A DNA stretch of 64,000 bases, taken from contig CAJJDO010000072.1 of assembly GCA_905183005.1 (NCBI GenBank), positions 5,394-69,393 on the forward strand, read 5' to 3'. This stretch comes from Paramecium pentaurelia. Taxonomy: Eukaryota; Ciliophora; Oligohymenophorea; Peniculida; Parameciidae. The notes beneath the pieces are model-generated. The model had not been told where the DNA came from. It ran no database searches and worked only from the letters and a program-made list of their open reading frames with translations. Below are positions 48,790-60,889 of this stretch, piece after piece (position 1 is the first letter of the stretch; every line of letters starts with the position of its first letter). Made by a program: the position numbers and the translations under genes.

Positions 48790-49108
48790 AAATATTAAAT
48801 TATTTAAGGGTTGTCTTATTTTAAAAATTATTAGATTTTTTACAAACATATATTTTAAAATTTCAAATCAACTTAACTACATCTTTAGGTTTTTTACATT
48901 AATGAAATATAATCTTATATTATTTTCATAATATCATTAAATTTCACTATTATTTTCATTAATCTCAATAAATACAATAGAAATTTAATCAATATTATAT
49001 ATAAATTATTGTATCAACTTCTAAATAAAGGAAATTAAATATATAATTATTTAAGATTATGAATAATAATAAAAATTGACTCTACACATTCCATAATACA
49101 TATTTAAA
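48790..49108. other. Intergenic spacer
   Basis: About 320 bases of AT-rich DNA between two minus-strand genes, upstream of the K+ channel start and downstream of the LITAF-like stop. No signal recognised. Confidence 0.5.
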
Positions 49109-49631
49109 TCAATCAAAAATAAATCTCTTCTTTCCTACATTGGCTTGACAAGAAGGACAAAAGTGAACAGCATCTTTACAATCCTAGATGAAACATGGTA
49201 TTAAACAGCAACTTTAAATTTAAAATTATACATACCCTAACCATAATCCAACAGCTGCCAATATCCCTCCAACTACGTAAGTTCCAGTGCCTGGTTCATA
49301 ATTTACAACAGTTTGTACTTATCTTTAACAATAAACACATGTTATTATGCTTGGGTATTTAGAATATATAGGTTAAACTATTATGATAATTTATCTTACT
49401 TAATTGAATTGGTTATTATGGATTATAAATTGGTTATTCATTTTAAGAATAAGGAGATTATTAATAAGGAACTTGATGTATAATTTATTAAACTGGTATT
49501 TATTATTATATTGGTTGTCCTATTTAGATTTATTAATTCTGTATTGATGGATAAACCACTTAAGATATTGATCCCTCACTTGGAGTGGGTGTCATTTCTT
49601 ATTGAAGTTACACATGTTGATTATTTTACAT
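49109..49631 (-). CDS. LITAF-domain (LPS-induced TNF factor-like) membrane-associated zinc protein
   Basis: ATG 49631, TGA 49111-49109; introns 49378-49399 and an in-frame 24-nt one at 49212-49235 give 158 residues. The first 70 residues are Gln/Pro-rich (PYQQSPYSQNEQPIYNPQ), as in animal LITAF proteins, whose Pro-rich region binds WW/ESCRT partners. Then the two halves of the zinc ribbon, ITCVYCQ and HFCPSCQANVGK, flank a hydrophobic, glycine- and Cys-rich insert (VVGGILAAVGLWLGCCLIPC). The insert dips into the cytosolic face of endosomal membranes. The Cys pairs and insert length agree with the family. If the second intron is retained the insert is eight residues longer. Confidence 0.85.
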
Positions 49632-49720
49632 TGGTATAGTTTTATTTATATAATTTAATTAATATCAAGAGTTTCTTGATACAGTTTATAAAGAATGAAT
49701 AATAATATATAATTCGTTAA

Positions 49721-50925
49721 ATGGATTATGAAAACTTGCTTCAAAAATATCCAACTTCTTCTTATGCAAAAACATAAAGATCATCTAGTGTCAATCAAAA
49801 CACTTAAAAATAAGAAAGCACTCAACAAATCAAACCTTAAGCATTATTAAAAAAATTGGAAGAAATCCTTTAATAGAGACAATAATAACTAAATTAAGAG
49901 AAATAAAAAAAGAAAAAGAATATATAATAAAAAGGAGATTATACTGAAAGGATATCTGAAAAAAAAAATGTTTAGAAATTATTAGATAATTAAAAATGGA
50001 AGGCTGATTTATAAAATTTTGTATCTATTCAGAAATACATTTATATAGGTTACTGAGAAAAAAGAAAGAAAAAGTGCTTATCCAAATTTGATGTCATTAT
50101 AGCCATCCACATAAAATTTATTTGATATGTTTTCTCAAGATAGTAATAGCAGAAATCCAACTATAACAGCTAGAAGTAAAAAGGGTGAAGGTTCACCTAA
50201 AAAAGGAAGGGCTAATGTAATTATAATCTCATTAATCATTTTATAGTCTATTATGGAAGGATACAATCTAAATGAAAGAGATAAAGGAACATTGATAAAA
50301 TTGAATTAGTAATTATAAATTTAGAATAATCATTTAAATGAATAACTTAGATTTGAATAAAGTTAAAACACTAAGTTAAGTTTATAGATGATTAGTATGA
50401 ATGATTAAATTACATTATTAACGAAGTATTATTTATTTTTGTTTAGGGTAATTAAAAGAGAGTTAGAAACAATTGGAATATAAAGATAAGGAAAATGATG
50501 AAATTATGAGATCATTAAAAAGTTAATTAGATATGGTTAGACCTGAATATTATAAATAATCAGAATAAATTGTAAATTTGGAAAAATAATTAATTGGATA
50601 TCAAAATATTGAAAAAGACATGAAGGAATTAGAATAGATGCTACCATAAATTTCCACTTTTACAACATTATTTGTTGAATAGAATGCTTAAATACTAGAA
50701 TTATAAGACCTAATAACCTTATAAAATAATATTATTGATAAAGTTTTAAATAAAAAGGATTTCCCATTAAATAATTTAATTTTGGGTAGAGAACCAAAAA
50801 AATAAAAATAATATACTAATGATTTACCTTTTGAATCATCATAGCATCTTGAAAATTTAATTAAGTAGACAAGATATTAAGTCAATACATTAACTGAAAG
50901 ATTTATTCATGAATTATTAGTATGA
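49721..50925 (+). CDS. Coiled-coil protein, unknown function (one-base frame discrepancy)
   Basis: ATG 49721, TGA 50923-50925; introns 50021-50048 and 50217-50246 are clear. About 375 residues. The N-terminus is Gln/Ser-rich, followed by a disordered basic stretch (ARSKKGEGSPKKGRAN), then a long coiled coil (LNQQLQIQNNHLNEQLR; QLKESQKQLEYKDKEN; IVNLEKQLIGYQNIEKD). The third junction, 50426-50446 (GTA...TAG), leaves the frame one base off the downstream coil. Either one G of the GGG at 50446-50448 is extra or I have not found the true splice. No family recognised; a cytoskeletal or basal-body role would fit the composition. Confidence 0.65.
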
Positions 50926-51053
50926 ATACAACTATTTAATAGAATACAATTATATTTTTATAATTAATTCTTGAATATATTAAATATATATTAATCTGAA
51001 TCAATTTATTAAAAATCTTAAAAAAATATTTATCATTATTTTTTTTGCAAACT

Positions 51054-51632
51054 ATGAGCCATTTCAATGAAGTATATGATGATTACGATAGCCAAGATAA
51101 TTTCCAGAACAAAACAAATCTAGGCTTTGGAGATATTTCTATTTCAAATTTTTATTCAGAGAATTAAAATAGTCATTATAATTTAAATTCTATTAAACTT
51201 GACCATTAAAGTTAAAATGAGGGTCATGATAGAATTAAGAAAAAAATTAAAAGAATCTAAACTGAGAACAATAAGCCAGGAGAAACTAAAAATATTCCTA
51301 AAAATCTTGCTAGTGTATTAAAGAAATTCATTGAGAAAATGCTATCAAATAAAAATGATGAAGCTTTGAGATCTTTTTCGAAATGCAGAGATTGGATTAA
51401 GTTCAAACATATTCCACATGATAACATTAGGAAAAATTAAATAGAATTTTTTTTATAAACTCCTTTCGGAAAATTAATTGGTAGATAATTTTTTGGAAAT
51501 TGTCTATGGGCATCCTACTTTGTCTAAGAATATAAAACTAATGTAACCCTTTATTACAAATACACTTTATAATATTTTCAGTAAACCTATAAAACACATT
51601 AAAAATCAAGTAAATTCACAAAAAAATAATGA
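51054..51632 (+). CDS. Hypothetical protein, 192 residues
   Basis: Single exon, ATG 51054 to TGA 51630-51632. The N-terminal half is acidic and Asn/Ser-rich (EVYDDYDSQDNFQNKTN); the C-terminal half is basic with regular helices (LASVLKKFIEKMLSNKN) and an aromatic-rich segment (FFGNCLWASYFVQEYK). No signal peptide, membrane helix or known domain. The balanced composition and clean boundaries support a real gene. An intron near the C-terminus may have been missed, because the final Lys/Gln-rich stretch resembles translated noncoding DNA. Confidence 0.55.
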
Positions 51633-51724
51633 TATTTATTTAAATTATTAAAAAAAAATTTATTATTATAGCAGAAATCAATATTTAAATAATATTATGA
51701 ATGAGTAAATAATCACATAAATCT

Positions 51725-53070
51725 TCAGTCAATTTAAGATGTTTTTGTTTTTCCTGATACATTAGTATTTAATTTTGATTAGATTCTTTTTCCTTTAATC
51801 CACTTTCCCTTTATAGAAGTTCCATTAGGTTTAATAATTTATCCATTACCATGAAATAATCCTTGTTTCCACAATCCTAGATATTTTTAACCATTTGGCC
51901 AATATAGAATACCATATCCTTCTCTTTCATCATTGATGTAATAACCATCATATTTGGATCCATCTGGCCATTGAAATACTCCCTTTCCATATTTTAGTCC
52001 ATTTTTCCATTCTCCTGTGTAAATTCTCCCATCTTAAAATTTGAGAGTACCTATACCTGAAGGCACATCTCTCTCAAATGATCCTTCATAAATAGAACCA
52101 TCTGGAAATCTTAATATTCCTTATCCATTCTTGATTCCATTTAGAAAACTTCCTTACTTAGATATACAATATTAATACCTTCATATCTCCAACCATTTGA
52201 GTAAGTTTGAACACCAATGCCATTAGGTAAATCATTCTTCCATTCCCCTTCATAAAAGGTACCATCAACAAATGTATATTTACCTTAACCTTCTACTACA
52301 TTATCAATCCAATGACCCATAAAAAATTCTCCGTCTATCAATTAAAATGTACCAAAACCGTTGGCTTTATTATTGACCCATTCTCCTACATATGATGAAG
52401 TATCAACCATAATATATTTACCAAAGCCATAGGCTTTCCCATTCTTCCATTATCCCTCATAATAAGCTCCATTTACCATTTATATGATTGGTAGTTTAAT
52501 CTATGTTTGGGATAATATCAATAATTAATCGTTTTTTGTTTTAGGAATAAAGCATAGACTTGTCATATCAAATGAGAATTATTTTTTTAAACTTGATGGA
52601 TGGCTAAATTCTGAAACCTAACTTTGATTTTCTTGAATATCCTTGTTGCAATTTGATTAACATAATTATTAATTGACTTCAACCTATCTTTTACTTTTTT
52701 CTTCTTCTTCTTCTTGTAGTTTATCTTATATCAAATTTTATTTTAGTATAAGAGACTGAGGTTAATTTGGAGAATCATTAATATTTGTGAAAGTTTCAAA
52801 TCCTAAAATGTCATGATTTAAAATTGGTGAACTATGCTTTTATTATGTGGATAATAAGGAAAATTATCTAATAAAATATTATTAATGAAAGTAATACTTT
52901 CTAGTTATATATCCTTTGAAGACAGCTTGAATTTTGATTACTCCCTCAATATTTTGGGGAGTAAATTTATTAGCAAAATTCAGTGTATGTTTGGATTTTG
53001 TTAATTTTGTTTTTATTTCTGCTGTCTTATTTTCTAGTGTAAAATTAGTGCATTGTTAACAATTTCCCAT
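51725..53070 (-). CDS. MORN-repeat protein with N-terminal acylation signal and IQ motif
   Basis: ATG 53070, TGA 51727-51725; one intron, 52153-52178 (ends AAG), gives 439 residues. The protein begins MGNCQQC (myristoyl/palmitoyl type). An IQ calmodulin-binding motif is at about residue 50 (IKIQAVFKGYITRKYY). A Gln/Glu-rich linker follows, then about ten MORN repeats from residue 200, for example YYEGQWKNGKAYGFG, YVGEWVNNKANGFG, YEGEWKNDLPNGIG and YTGEWKNGLKYGKG. MORN sheets bind lipids or act as scaffolds at protist cortex and cilia. The combination with an IQ motif and lipid anchor suggests a Ca2+/calmodulin-linked cortical scaffold. The AAG acceptor is required to keep the repeats in frame. 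Confidence 0.9.
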
Positions 53071-53186
53071 TGTTGATTGAAATATTTCAAATAAAAATTA
53101 TATACTAAGACATAATCATTTCTTAATGTTTATGATAGTGATAATTTATTACATAATTATTTATTTTTATATAATAGGATTTCTAA

Positions 53187-55779
53187 ATGCATTAATTTGA
53201 GAATGAAACAAATAAATTTTTGGAAGAATTAAAAAATGGATCCAGCAATATATTAGTAACGATTTTTCTATTTTCTAGGTAGCAATAAGAGTTAGGCCTT
53301 TAAATTAGAAGGAAAGAAGTGTATCAGAGTTTGAAACTATAAGAATACTTGATGGAAAAATGATAGTATTGATGGATCCAGAATCAGAAAGAGAAGATGA
53401 AGTATTGACATTATATAGAATAGTTATTAAGAAAAAATAGGTTAAAGGAAACTAATTTTGCATTTGATTTTGTTTTTGATTAATGGGCACCACAATAAAA
53501 GATTTATGAAAACACAACAGAGTTTTTATTGGAAGGAGTATTGGAAGGATTCAATACAACTGTATTTTGTTATGGTGCAACAGGTTCTGGCAAGACATTT
53601 ACGTAAATTATATATAATTAAGTATAGAATGATAGGAACTTAATAAGAAGTTGGTTTAATGCCAAGAGCATTATAGTCACTTTTTAATTATTCTTAATCA
53701 GATCGATTCAAAGAAACTTAATTTAAGGTCTCTTATGTTGAAATATATAATGAGAATATACGAGATTTGTTGACATAAGAAGATAAAAATTTAGAAATTA
53801 GAGAAGATAAAAATAATGGAATATAAATAGCAGGTGTTATTGAAATTGAAGTTAAAACAGTCACTGAAGTGTTATCTCTTTTAAAAGTTGGTAATAGAAA
53901 TCGATCCAAAGAAGCAACTGATGCAAATAAAGAATCATCTAGATCTCATGCCATATTATAAGTTTAAGTAGAATGCAAAGATAAAGCATCAGGATTATAA
54001 GAATAAATCATATAAAGCAAATTTAGTTTGGTAGATTTAGCAGGTAGTGAAAGAGCTTCCAATACAAATAATAGAGGTTAAAGAATGGTAGAGGGAGCAA
54101 ATATCAACAAATCATTATTAGTTTTAGGCAATTGTATTCAATCATTATCAGAAGCAAATGAAAAAGGAATCAAAAATCCATTTATACCATTTAGAAATTC
54201 TAAATTAACTAGATTATTAAAAGATTCTTTAGGTGGTAATTGTAGAACCGTTATGATTTCTAACGTCACTCCATCAGTAAGTAGTTTTGAAGAAACCTAC
54301 AATACATTAGTCTATGCAAATAGAGCTAAAAATATTAAAACTGTTGCTAATAGAAATGTCTTATTGGCCTAAAATCACATTAGTAATTATGCACTTCTAA
54401 TTTAAAATCTTAGATAGGAAAATGAAGAACTCAAATAATTGATATAATAATAATAATTAAATTCCATTACTCCTTAAACAAGTAGCAAGTAAATCTATTA
54501 AGTAGGATTGCCTTCCATTAATTAAAAAACAGTCCCAGTTCCTTAATTAAATTTGAAATAATAGGTTAATGAATTGGAATCTATTATAAATCAAAACATT
54601 TCTGATATCATAGAAGCAAAAAATAAATTATATGATATGGAACAACAACAGAATCAATATTAATAAAATATTGGTTTTTTATAATATCAAAAAGGTCGCT
54701 CATAAGATAAATTCGAATAAATGAAATTATTAGAAAGAATTGATAATGCTAAAACACAAAAAGCTATTCTTAAATAAAGTGAAGATGATATGAAATAATA
54801 ATTACTTGAATATGATATTAAAAAAGTTGATATTTAAAAGTAAGTATAATAAATACCAGATCTAAATCAAAAAACTTATTTGTAAGGAATCATTAAGTAA
54901 GGAGAACTTAAAATAGTAATTATTATTATCCTATATTATAGGAAAATATTGAACTTCAAATTTAGGAAAAAAGAAGGAGATATTAGGAATAAATATAAGA
55001 TGAATAAGTAAGATAATTAAGAACTTAAATACATTAATAATAATAAACAAAAAATATTTAAAGTGCAAAATCTAAATCTAGTTATTAAAATGGACCCAAA
55101 AAAGGTATATCATTAATTTAGTATTTTAGTTCCTAGTTTACCTGGAGTAGATTCACCATACTATTCTATTACTGGTGGATAAACTTATGCTGTACAAAGG
55201 TATTTAAATCTTATTTTTAGCAGAAGTTAAAAACAAAAATCTCATCTTAAACTTCCACCTGTGTTATAAATGGCTTAATTGCAAAAATCTCCTAAAACTT
55301 AGAATTCTAGTTTGAATAGTAAACATTATAATCTATTAGGTAATCCGTTAAAATATAGAATGGCTTAAAGATACACAACTAGATTGAATAGACCTCCATC
55401 TTATCGTCCTCCAAGTTCTTCTAGGAAATCTGCTATTGGAAAATATATTAATAGATCATTAGATTTAGGAAGTGAAAGAGAAAGTGTCAATAAAAGTTCT
55501 GGAGATTTATAAAATTCAGTTAGTCTGAGGAAACTTAAAAAACTTCATTAAGAATATTAATAATAGAGATTTGAAAGAGTCGTAAGTGGTAAAAGGAATT
55601 AAAAATCTATGCCATATTTTGGTAGCAAAGTTCTTTTGCCAGGTATGGTTCACAAATCACCATATGTTAAAAACTTTTAGAATAATCAAGAACCCATTGA
55701 ATTAAAAAAAGAGAGATTGAAAATGCTAAATATTAATCTTAAAGCTTAATATGGCGATAAATTTTCGCTGCAAAATTGA
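53187..55779 (+). CDS. Kinesin-8-like motor protein
   Basis: ATG 53187, TGA 55777-55779; six introns (53256-53278, 53402-53423, 53603-53627, 54916-54941, 55105-55129, 55200-55220) give 816 residues. Motor domain 20-380: VAIRVRPLN, P-loop YGATGSGKTFT, switch I ESSRSHA, switch II SLVDLAGSERAS, then GQRMVEGANINKSLLVLGNCI and YANRAKNIKT, which match kinesin-8 (KIF18/19, Kip3) closely. The motor is N-terminal, followed by coiled coil (NELESIINQNISDIIEAKN) and a basic Ser/Pro-rich tail. Kinesin-8 motors walk to microtubule plus ends and shorten them, controlling spindle or cilium length. Start and motor length are normal. Confidence 0.95.
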
Positions 55780-55821
55780 ATATAAATAATAAGTTAAAGT
55801 ACTACTTTAAAATAAATCAAT

Positions 55822-56355
55822 TCAAATTTTATTCACTTATACTTAACTAAATGATTTTGATTTAAATCTTTAGTCAACAGCTAATTTTTCTTATTATTCA
55901 AATTATCGTTTAACTTTTAAAAGTCTAAACTTTATTTTTTTATGTTATTTATATTCTTATAACTTCTATTTAAAATCAATCTAACTGTGTTAATCTAAAA
56001 TTCTTTTGCATAAGTTTATATTTTCATCCAAAATTTTAAATGTTTGTTCTTTTGATTATGAAGATTTTAGTGAAATTTAGAAATTTTAAAGTTTTTATGG
56101 GACTTAAAATGATCGTGCATGTATTCTCTTTAAATTTGAAGCTAATAATTAATTTTTATGGTAAATTTCAGCTTATATCATTTCATCTTTAATATTTGTT
56201 GATTTTGGTAATTTAATTGACTTACTTCTATGATAACCAATAGCACTTTTTGATCGTTTTATTTCTTCTAATTTTTATTGATGTATCAGAAAATCTCTAT
56301 AATGATGTTTGATATTTAATTTACCTATCTCTACGTAAGAGTTCATTTGAATCAT
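55822..56355 (-). CDS. Hypothetical small basic helical protein
   Basis: Single exon, ATG 56355 to TGA 55824-55822, 177 residues, convergent with the kinesin gene 42 bases away. Basic and helix-prone throughout (HHYRDFLIHQQKLEEIKR; KILDENINLCKRILDQHSQ; KRQFEQQEKLAVDQRF). An in-frame Met four residues in offers an alternative start. No domain recognised. The pattern of charged residues resembles small ciliary or microtubule-associated proteins, but this is only compositional. Confidence 0.6.
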
Positions 56356-56621
56356 TTGTATAATATAAATATTTAGACTTATTCATTTACAAATAATAAT
56401 AAATAATAAAATATATAATATTATTGTAAATTTTATGTTGTGATTATTATATTAACATTAGAAGATTATTAAACTCTAGAGTTTTATTCTAAAGATTATC
56501 AAAATTAGACTTTTCGTAATTTCTCAAAAAATTAAGTTTAACAAATATTTCACTTTAATAATAATTTCAAATTATTATTGTTATAATTATCTATAATTTA
56601 TAATTATTTATAAAGTTCCTA

Positions 56622-57649
56622 ATGATTAATCAAACAATATTAAGAATTCTGAATACAAACAATATTAATCTTGCTGATAGCGCACTATAATTGGAAAAGG
56701 CAGGTTAATTAAATTTTAATATTATATAGGTATTCAAAACGTCTTTAATTACTTATCTAAATCAGATGTCACAAAAATAGTGTTTCCAGAGTAGGTAATA
56801 AAATTACTATGCGTATTTCACTTTATGATATAAAAAAAAACTTTAGATTTACAGGTCTTTTAAGATTGTAATATTTATTGGATTACAAATGTTTTGAATA
56901 ATAGTTTTATAATGGAGAGGTTATCAACAGAAATGAGTTCTTCAAGCACATTTGCTAGAAGTAGTTAATTTTCATCTTTGAGATCTTCACAATAATAGAC
57001 AGATAGGAATAATCCTCATTTTTAAACAGAGTCAAAATCTTAAAAAGTACATACAAAGAGAATGGATTGTTTTTAAAGTTATTCAGAAAAATAATAAACT
57101 GAAAGACACATAATTAGAGAACCTCTATCATATTAATCAATGTTATAATTATACTATACATATTTAAAACGAGTATGCCATTATTCATCAAGTGGAATAC
57201 CAATAATAGAATTGTATGTAATATAAAACATTTGTTCAATGGGATTACGTATAATTGAAGGATAGAAATGTCCAAAATTAGATTTTTGTTTTTAACTTAT
57301 ATTAAAAGATCTTGAAGAATTTTAAAGTTAATAAATTGATTATCTGAAAGAATTGATAATTGATTTAAAAGATAAGAACAATGAATAAATGTTTGATATA
57401 TTTGAGATCTATAAATTATTGTGTTTAAATGGAAAGTAAATTAAATTTTTTGGAGTGTTGAATAAATTAACAATAAATCAATAAAAACTTAAAAGTTTTA
57501 AAAAGGAATGTAAAGAATTTGTAATAGAATGTAAATAACATTTAAGAAAAGTGAAACTCTAATAAAATTAGGATAGATTAAGTGTTTCTGAATTTAAAAC
57601 AAATAATTTCTTTGAATATGAAAGAAAATAGTTGTATAACAATTATTGA
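56622..57649 (+). CDS. Hypothetical helical protein with Ser-rich linker
   Basis: ATG 56622, TGA 57647-57649; one intron (56704-56729) gives 333 residues. The N-terminus (INQTILRILNTNNINLADS, then FNYLSKSDVTKIVFPEQV) is a compact helical segment, followed by a Ser-rich linker (MSSSSTFARSSQFSSLRSS) and a second helical domain with several Cys (CHYSSSGIPIIELYVIQNIC). An internal ATG at 56912 could be mistaken for the start, but the frame is open upstream and the intron restores protein-like sequence, so the longer form is preferred. No family recognised. Confidence 0.6.
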
Positions 57650-57677
57650 TTTATTTAATATATATTTATAAATCTCA

Positions 57678-58736
57678 TCATTATAAGATTTATACTTTTT
57701 CACCAACTCTTTAAGTAGCTCTAAATAATGCTGCCAAAACCTAATGAGTAGTTAAACTTTTATGATGCCATGAATGATCAGTCTTCTTAGAAAGAATAAT
57801 ATTAGCAAAAGTATCAATCATTTTTACTGTATGATTGCAAGCTTCAACTTTAATAACTTCTTCTTTTCCTTAAAGATCATCTACAAAAAACCTTTCACTT
57901 CCAATAAAGTTTTCAAAATAAGCATTGAAATTTCCAGTTCTACCAAATCCTCCAACTAAATCATCTATTCTAATTTATCCATTTTCACAAACAATATCAA
58001 CAAAAGATCTATGAGGAAAAGTTGCTCCACAATCGAAATATGCATATCTTTCATTTTCAAATTCTAAGAATCCAGAAAATTCTATTATTGTATCAACTTT
58101 ATTTAATTTGTATTAAAGACATTAAACAAATTTTGGTAATTCATAATCGAATGCAAAAAGTATTGCTCCAATAGGATACCATCCTTAATCACCTAAACAA
58201 CCTTAAGGTTCTTAATTTTTATTTGTTCTTCCATTTCCTCCATGTAACCATTCTTCATTAGGAGCTTTGAAAGTCATTGCAGCTGTAACTTTGAGTACTT
58301 TTCCTAATTCTTATTTCTTTTATTTAGCAACCTATGTTCTTAATGAATGTAACCACATAGTTCCATCTAAAAATTGAACTCCATTTTATTCACAACTTTT
58401 AATCATATCTTCCAAACATTAAGAAGAATCAGCACCTGGTAATGGTTTTTCGACCAAGACATGTTTCTTTTTGTTAGCAGCTTTAATTGTCCATTCTTTT
58501 TTTAAAGATGTTGGTAATGGTATATATACTCCATCAACATTTGGGTCATCCAATAATTCATCATATGAACCATAAGCAATTTTTATGTTATGAGCATCAG
58601 CCCATTATTTAGCTTTTTCTAATGATCTACTAGCTACACAATATACTTCAGCATATTCAGAAGAATTAATAGCCTAACATACTTTATGAGCAATTTCTGC
58701 TGTTGACATAATTCCTATGCGAACCTTACTATTCAT
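57678..58736 (-). CDS. Gfo/Idh/MocA-family NAD(P)-dependent dehydrogenase (dihydrodiol dehydrogenase-like)
   Basis: Single exon without introns, ATG 58736 to TGA 57680-57678, 352 residues. N-terminal Rossmann domain: VRIGIMSTAEIAHKV at the dinucleotide fold, VYCVASRSLEKAKQWA after the second strand, then DPNVDGVYIPLPTSLKKEW and the family signature HVLVEKPLPG, whose Lys is catalytic. The C-terminal alpha/beta domain includes GCLGDQGWYPIGAILF, whose GD.GWY pattern is typical of trans-1,2-dihydrobenzenediol/xylose dehydrogenases. These enzymes oxidise sugars or diols using NADP. Length is normal. Lack of introns, in a window where most long genes have several, is notable. Confidence 0.93.
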
Positions 58737-58763
58737 TATAATAAATTTTAATATTTGATAATA

Positions 58764-60889
58764 ATGAGTAAAAAAGAGGGAGATTGTATTGATGCTTTGT
58801 GTTTTCCTAATGCAGAAGATTATCAAAATGATTTTGATACAGCTAATTAAGTACTTTTGGGATCAGGATCTTATGGATAAGTTTATAAAATGATATTTAA
58901 ATCGAACCCTTCTTAAAGTTGTGCAGTAAAAATAGTTCAGTGCATTAAGTAATATCTTTTATATTCTAGTAAAAAATCATATGATTCAGCTTTAAAAGAG
59001 GTTTAATTGAACAGGTAAATTAATATTCATCCTAATATTATATACTTTGACAAAATTTATGCATGGTCTGAAACTATTCCAGTTTAGAAATATATTTTAG
59101 TATTTCAAATGAAATTGGCTATGGGTAGTTTAAAAGATCTAAAAGATAATGAAATTAAAGCAAACAGAAAAACATTTAATGGTATATTTACATTCAAAAA
59201 TTTGTAGAAATAAGTTTCTTAAATATTATAAATCAATTATTATAAGCATTTCAATTTTTATAATAGAAAGAACTTTATCATAGAGATATTAAGCCAGAAA
59301 ATATCTTATATGATAAAGAAAACGATAAAATTATAGTAAGAATTGCTGATTTTGGTGTTAGTAAAGCATTGGAACATTTTAAAAATAATTTTAAAAATAC
59401 TCTTGTTGGTACACCACTTTATTTATCACCAAAATTATGGGAAGCTTATATTAATGGTTAATATAATGATGTTAAGTAATATTATATAATATTTCTCTAG
59501 ACATAATTTAGAAAAATCTGATGTATTTTCTTTAGGAGTTACTCTCATTTAAACTTATTTATTGTTATAAGATCATGATATTGCTGGATTAAATGATTAA
59601 AAATAAAACAAAATCCCTAATATTTTATAAAAGATTTATCATGATAAAATCAAAGAATTATTGACAGGAATGTTAAATTATGATGAAAAATCTAGATTTA
59701 CTTGGTAATAGTCAATAAATTGTCTTAATGGAATAGATAAGATTAATGGAAGCATAGAGTAAAATTAAGGAGGAAGTCTTTAAAATAGAGAAAAACATTA
59801 TGCTTTACATATTCCTTATGAAAAGACTATTACAAATAAATCATAATCTATTAAATTGAGAAAAATAAATTAGATTTATTGTTAAGAATTGAATGAAATT
59901 ACAAAAGGATAAATTGCTGATGATTAAAGTATCATAGTTTTTAGTGATAATTACTTTATTGAAATTAATTTTGAAGGATAAGTTATTCTAAAAAAACAAA
60001 TTTAAAGTATCTATAATATATATATATATATTTATTTTAGATCTAAAATGTGTATGTTTGATTGAATAACCAAGGAAAATTATAGGATTATTTGAAAATA
60101 ATACAATCTAAATTTTGGATGATGATTTGTCTCAACCATTTAGTTTAACTTCATCAACATAATAAATTAATGTTATAAGTTAAATGACAGAAGCTAACGT
60201 TCTTTTTGGGTTTGGAAATGGAGAGGTACAAGTATTATAACATTTTGACAAAACTTTTAAAGTATTAAATACATTGAAAGATCATACAGCTTAGGTTAAT
60301 TTAATCTATTTTGATAAACTCAATCAGATGTTGATTACTTCTGATAGTTCTCGAATATTAAGTGTTAGATTTTTATTTAACAATAAATTGTAGATATTTC
60401 TTATTACTAATTAGTTCTTATCTAAAATTAGATTATATAGCATAACATGTGGAATTATTGAATGATACATAAATTGTAGTAAATGGATAAAAATTGAATG
60501 AAATTTTAATTTTGCATATCTCTCATTTATAAAAAGAACCTGGAATTAAATTAGAAATTAAATAAACTTTATCTCTACAAACTGGATGTGTATTATCCTT
60601 AATTAATTTAAGTGAAAAATGCTTATTTGTATCAACTGAAAAAGAAATAATTATTTATGAATTATAATCAATTCAATAAGACTCAGGGCATCTTTTCAAT
60701 AATGATATGTAATAAACATTTTATTATTGTAATTGGATAAGAGATCGTGGATATTTGATTACTAATGATGGATAAAGAATTATGAAATGGGAAATTGATT
60801 ATGAAAAAAATTAATTATTTGGGACAAATCGTATTGTTAAACCTTAAAAAAAGAAGTGTTGTTGTTGTGAAAGTTGTTCTATAATGTGA
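58764..60889 (+). CDS. Ser/Thr protein kinase with propeller-like C-terminal domain and CaaX tail
   Basis: ATG 58764, TGA 60887-60889; introns 58949-58969, 59182-59207, 59476-59500, 60007-60040 and 60390-60414 give 664 residues. Kinase domain about 30-320: GSGSYGQVYK, lysine in CAVKIVQ, YHRDIKPEN, IADFGVSKAL and GTPLYLSPKLW (Ser-Pro-Lys in place of the usual Ala-Pro-Glu), so it may be divergent but has all core catalytic residues. Residues 370-650 form WD-like beta repeats (IIGLFENNTIQILDDD; LFGFGNGEVQVLQHFD; YLITNDGQRIMKWE). The tail KKKCCCCESCSIM has a Cys cluster and ends CSIM, a good farnesylation CaaX box. Divergent from the dehydrogenase gene with only 27 bases between starts. Confidence 0.85.

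Noticed and set aside
60361..60435. Apparent frameshift in the propeller part of the CaaX kinase
   Set aside because: A 25-nt intron at 60390-60414 restores the frame; the total coding length is then divisible by three.
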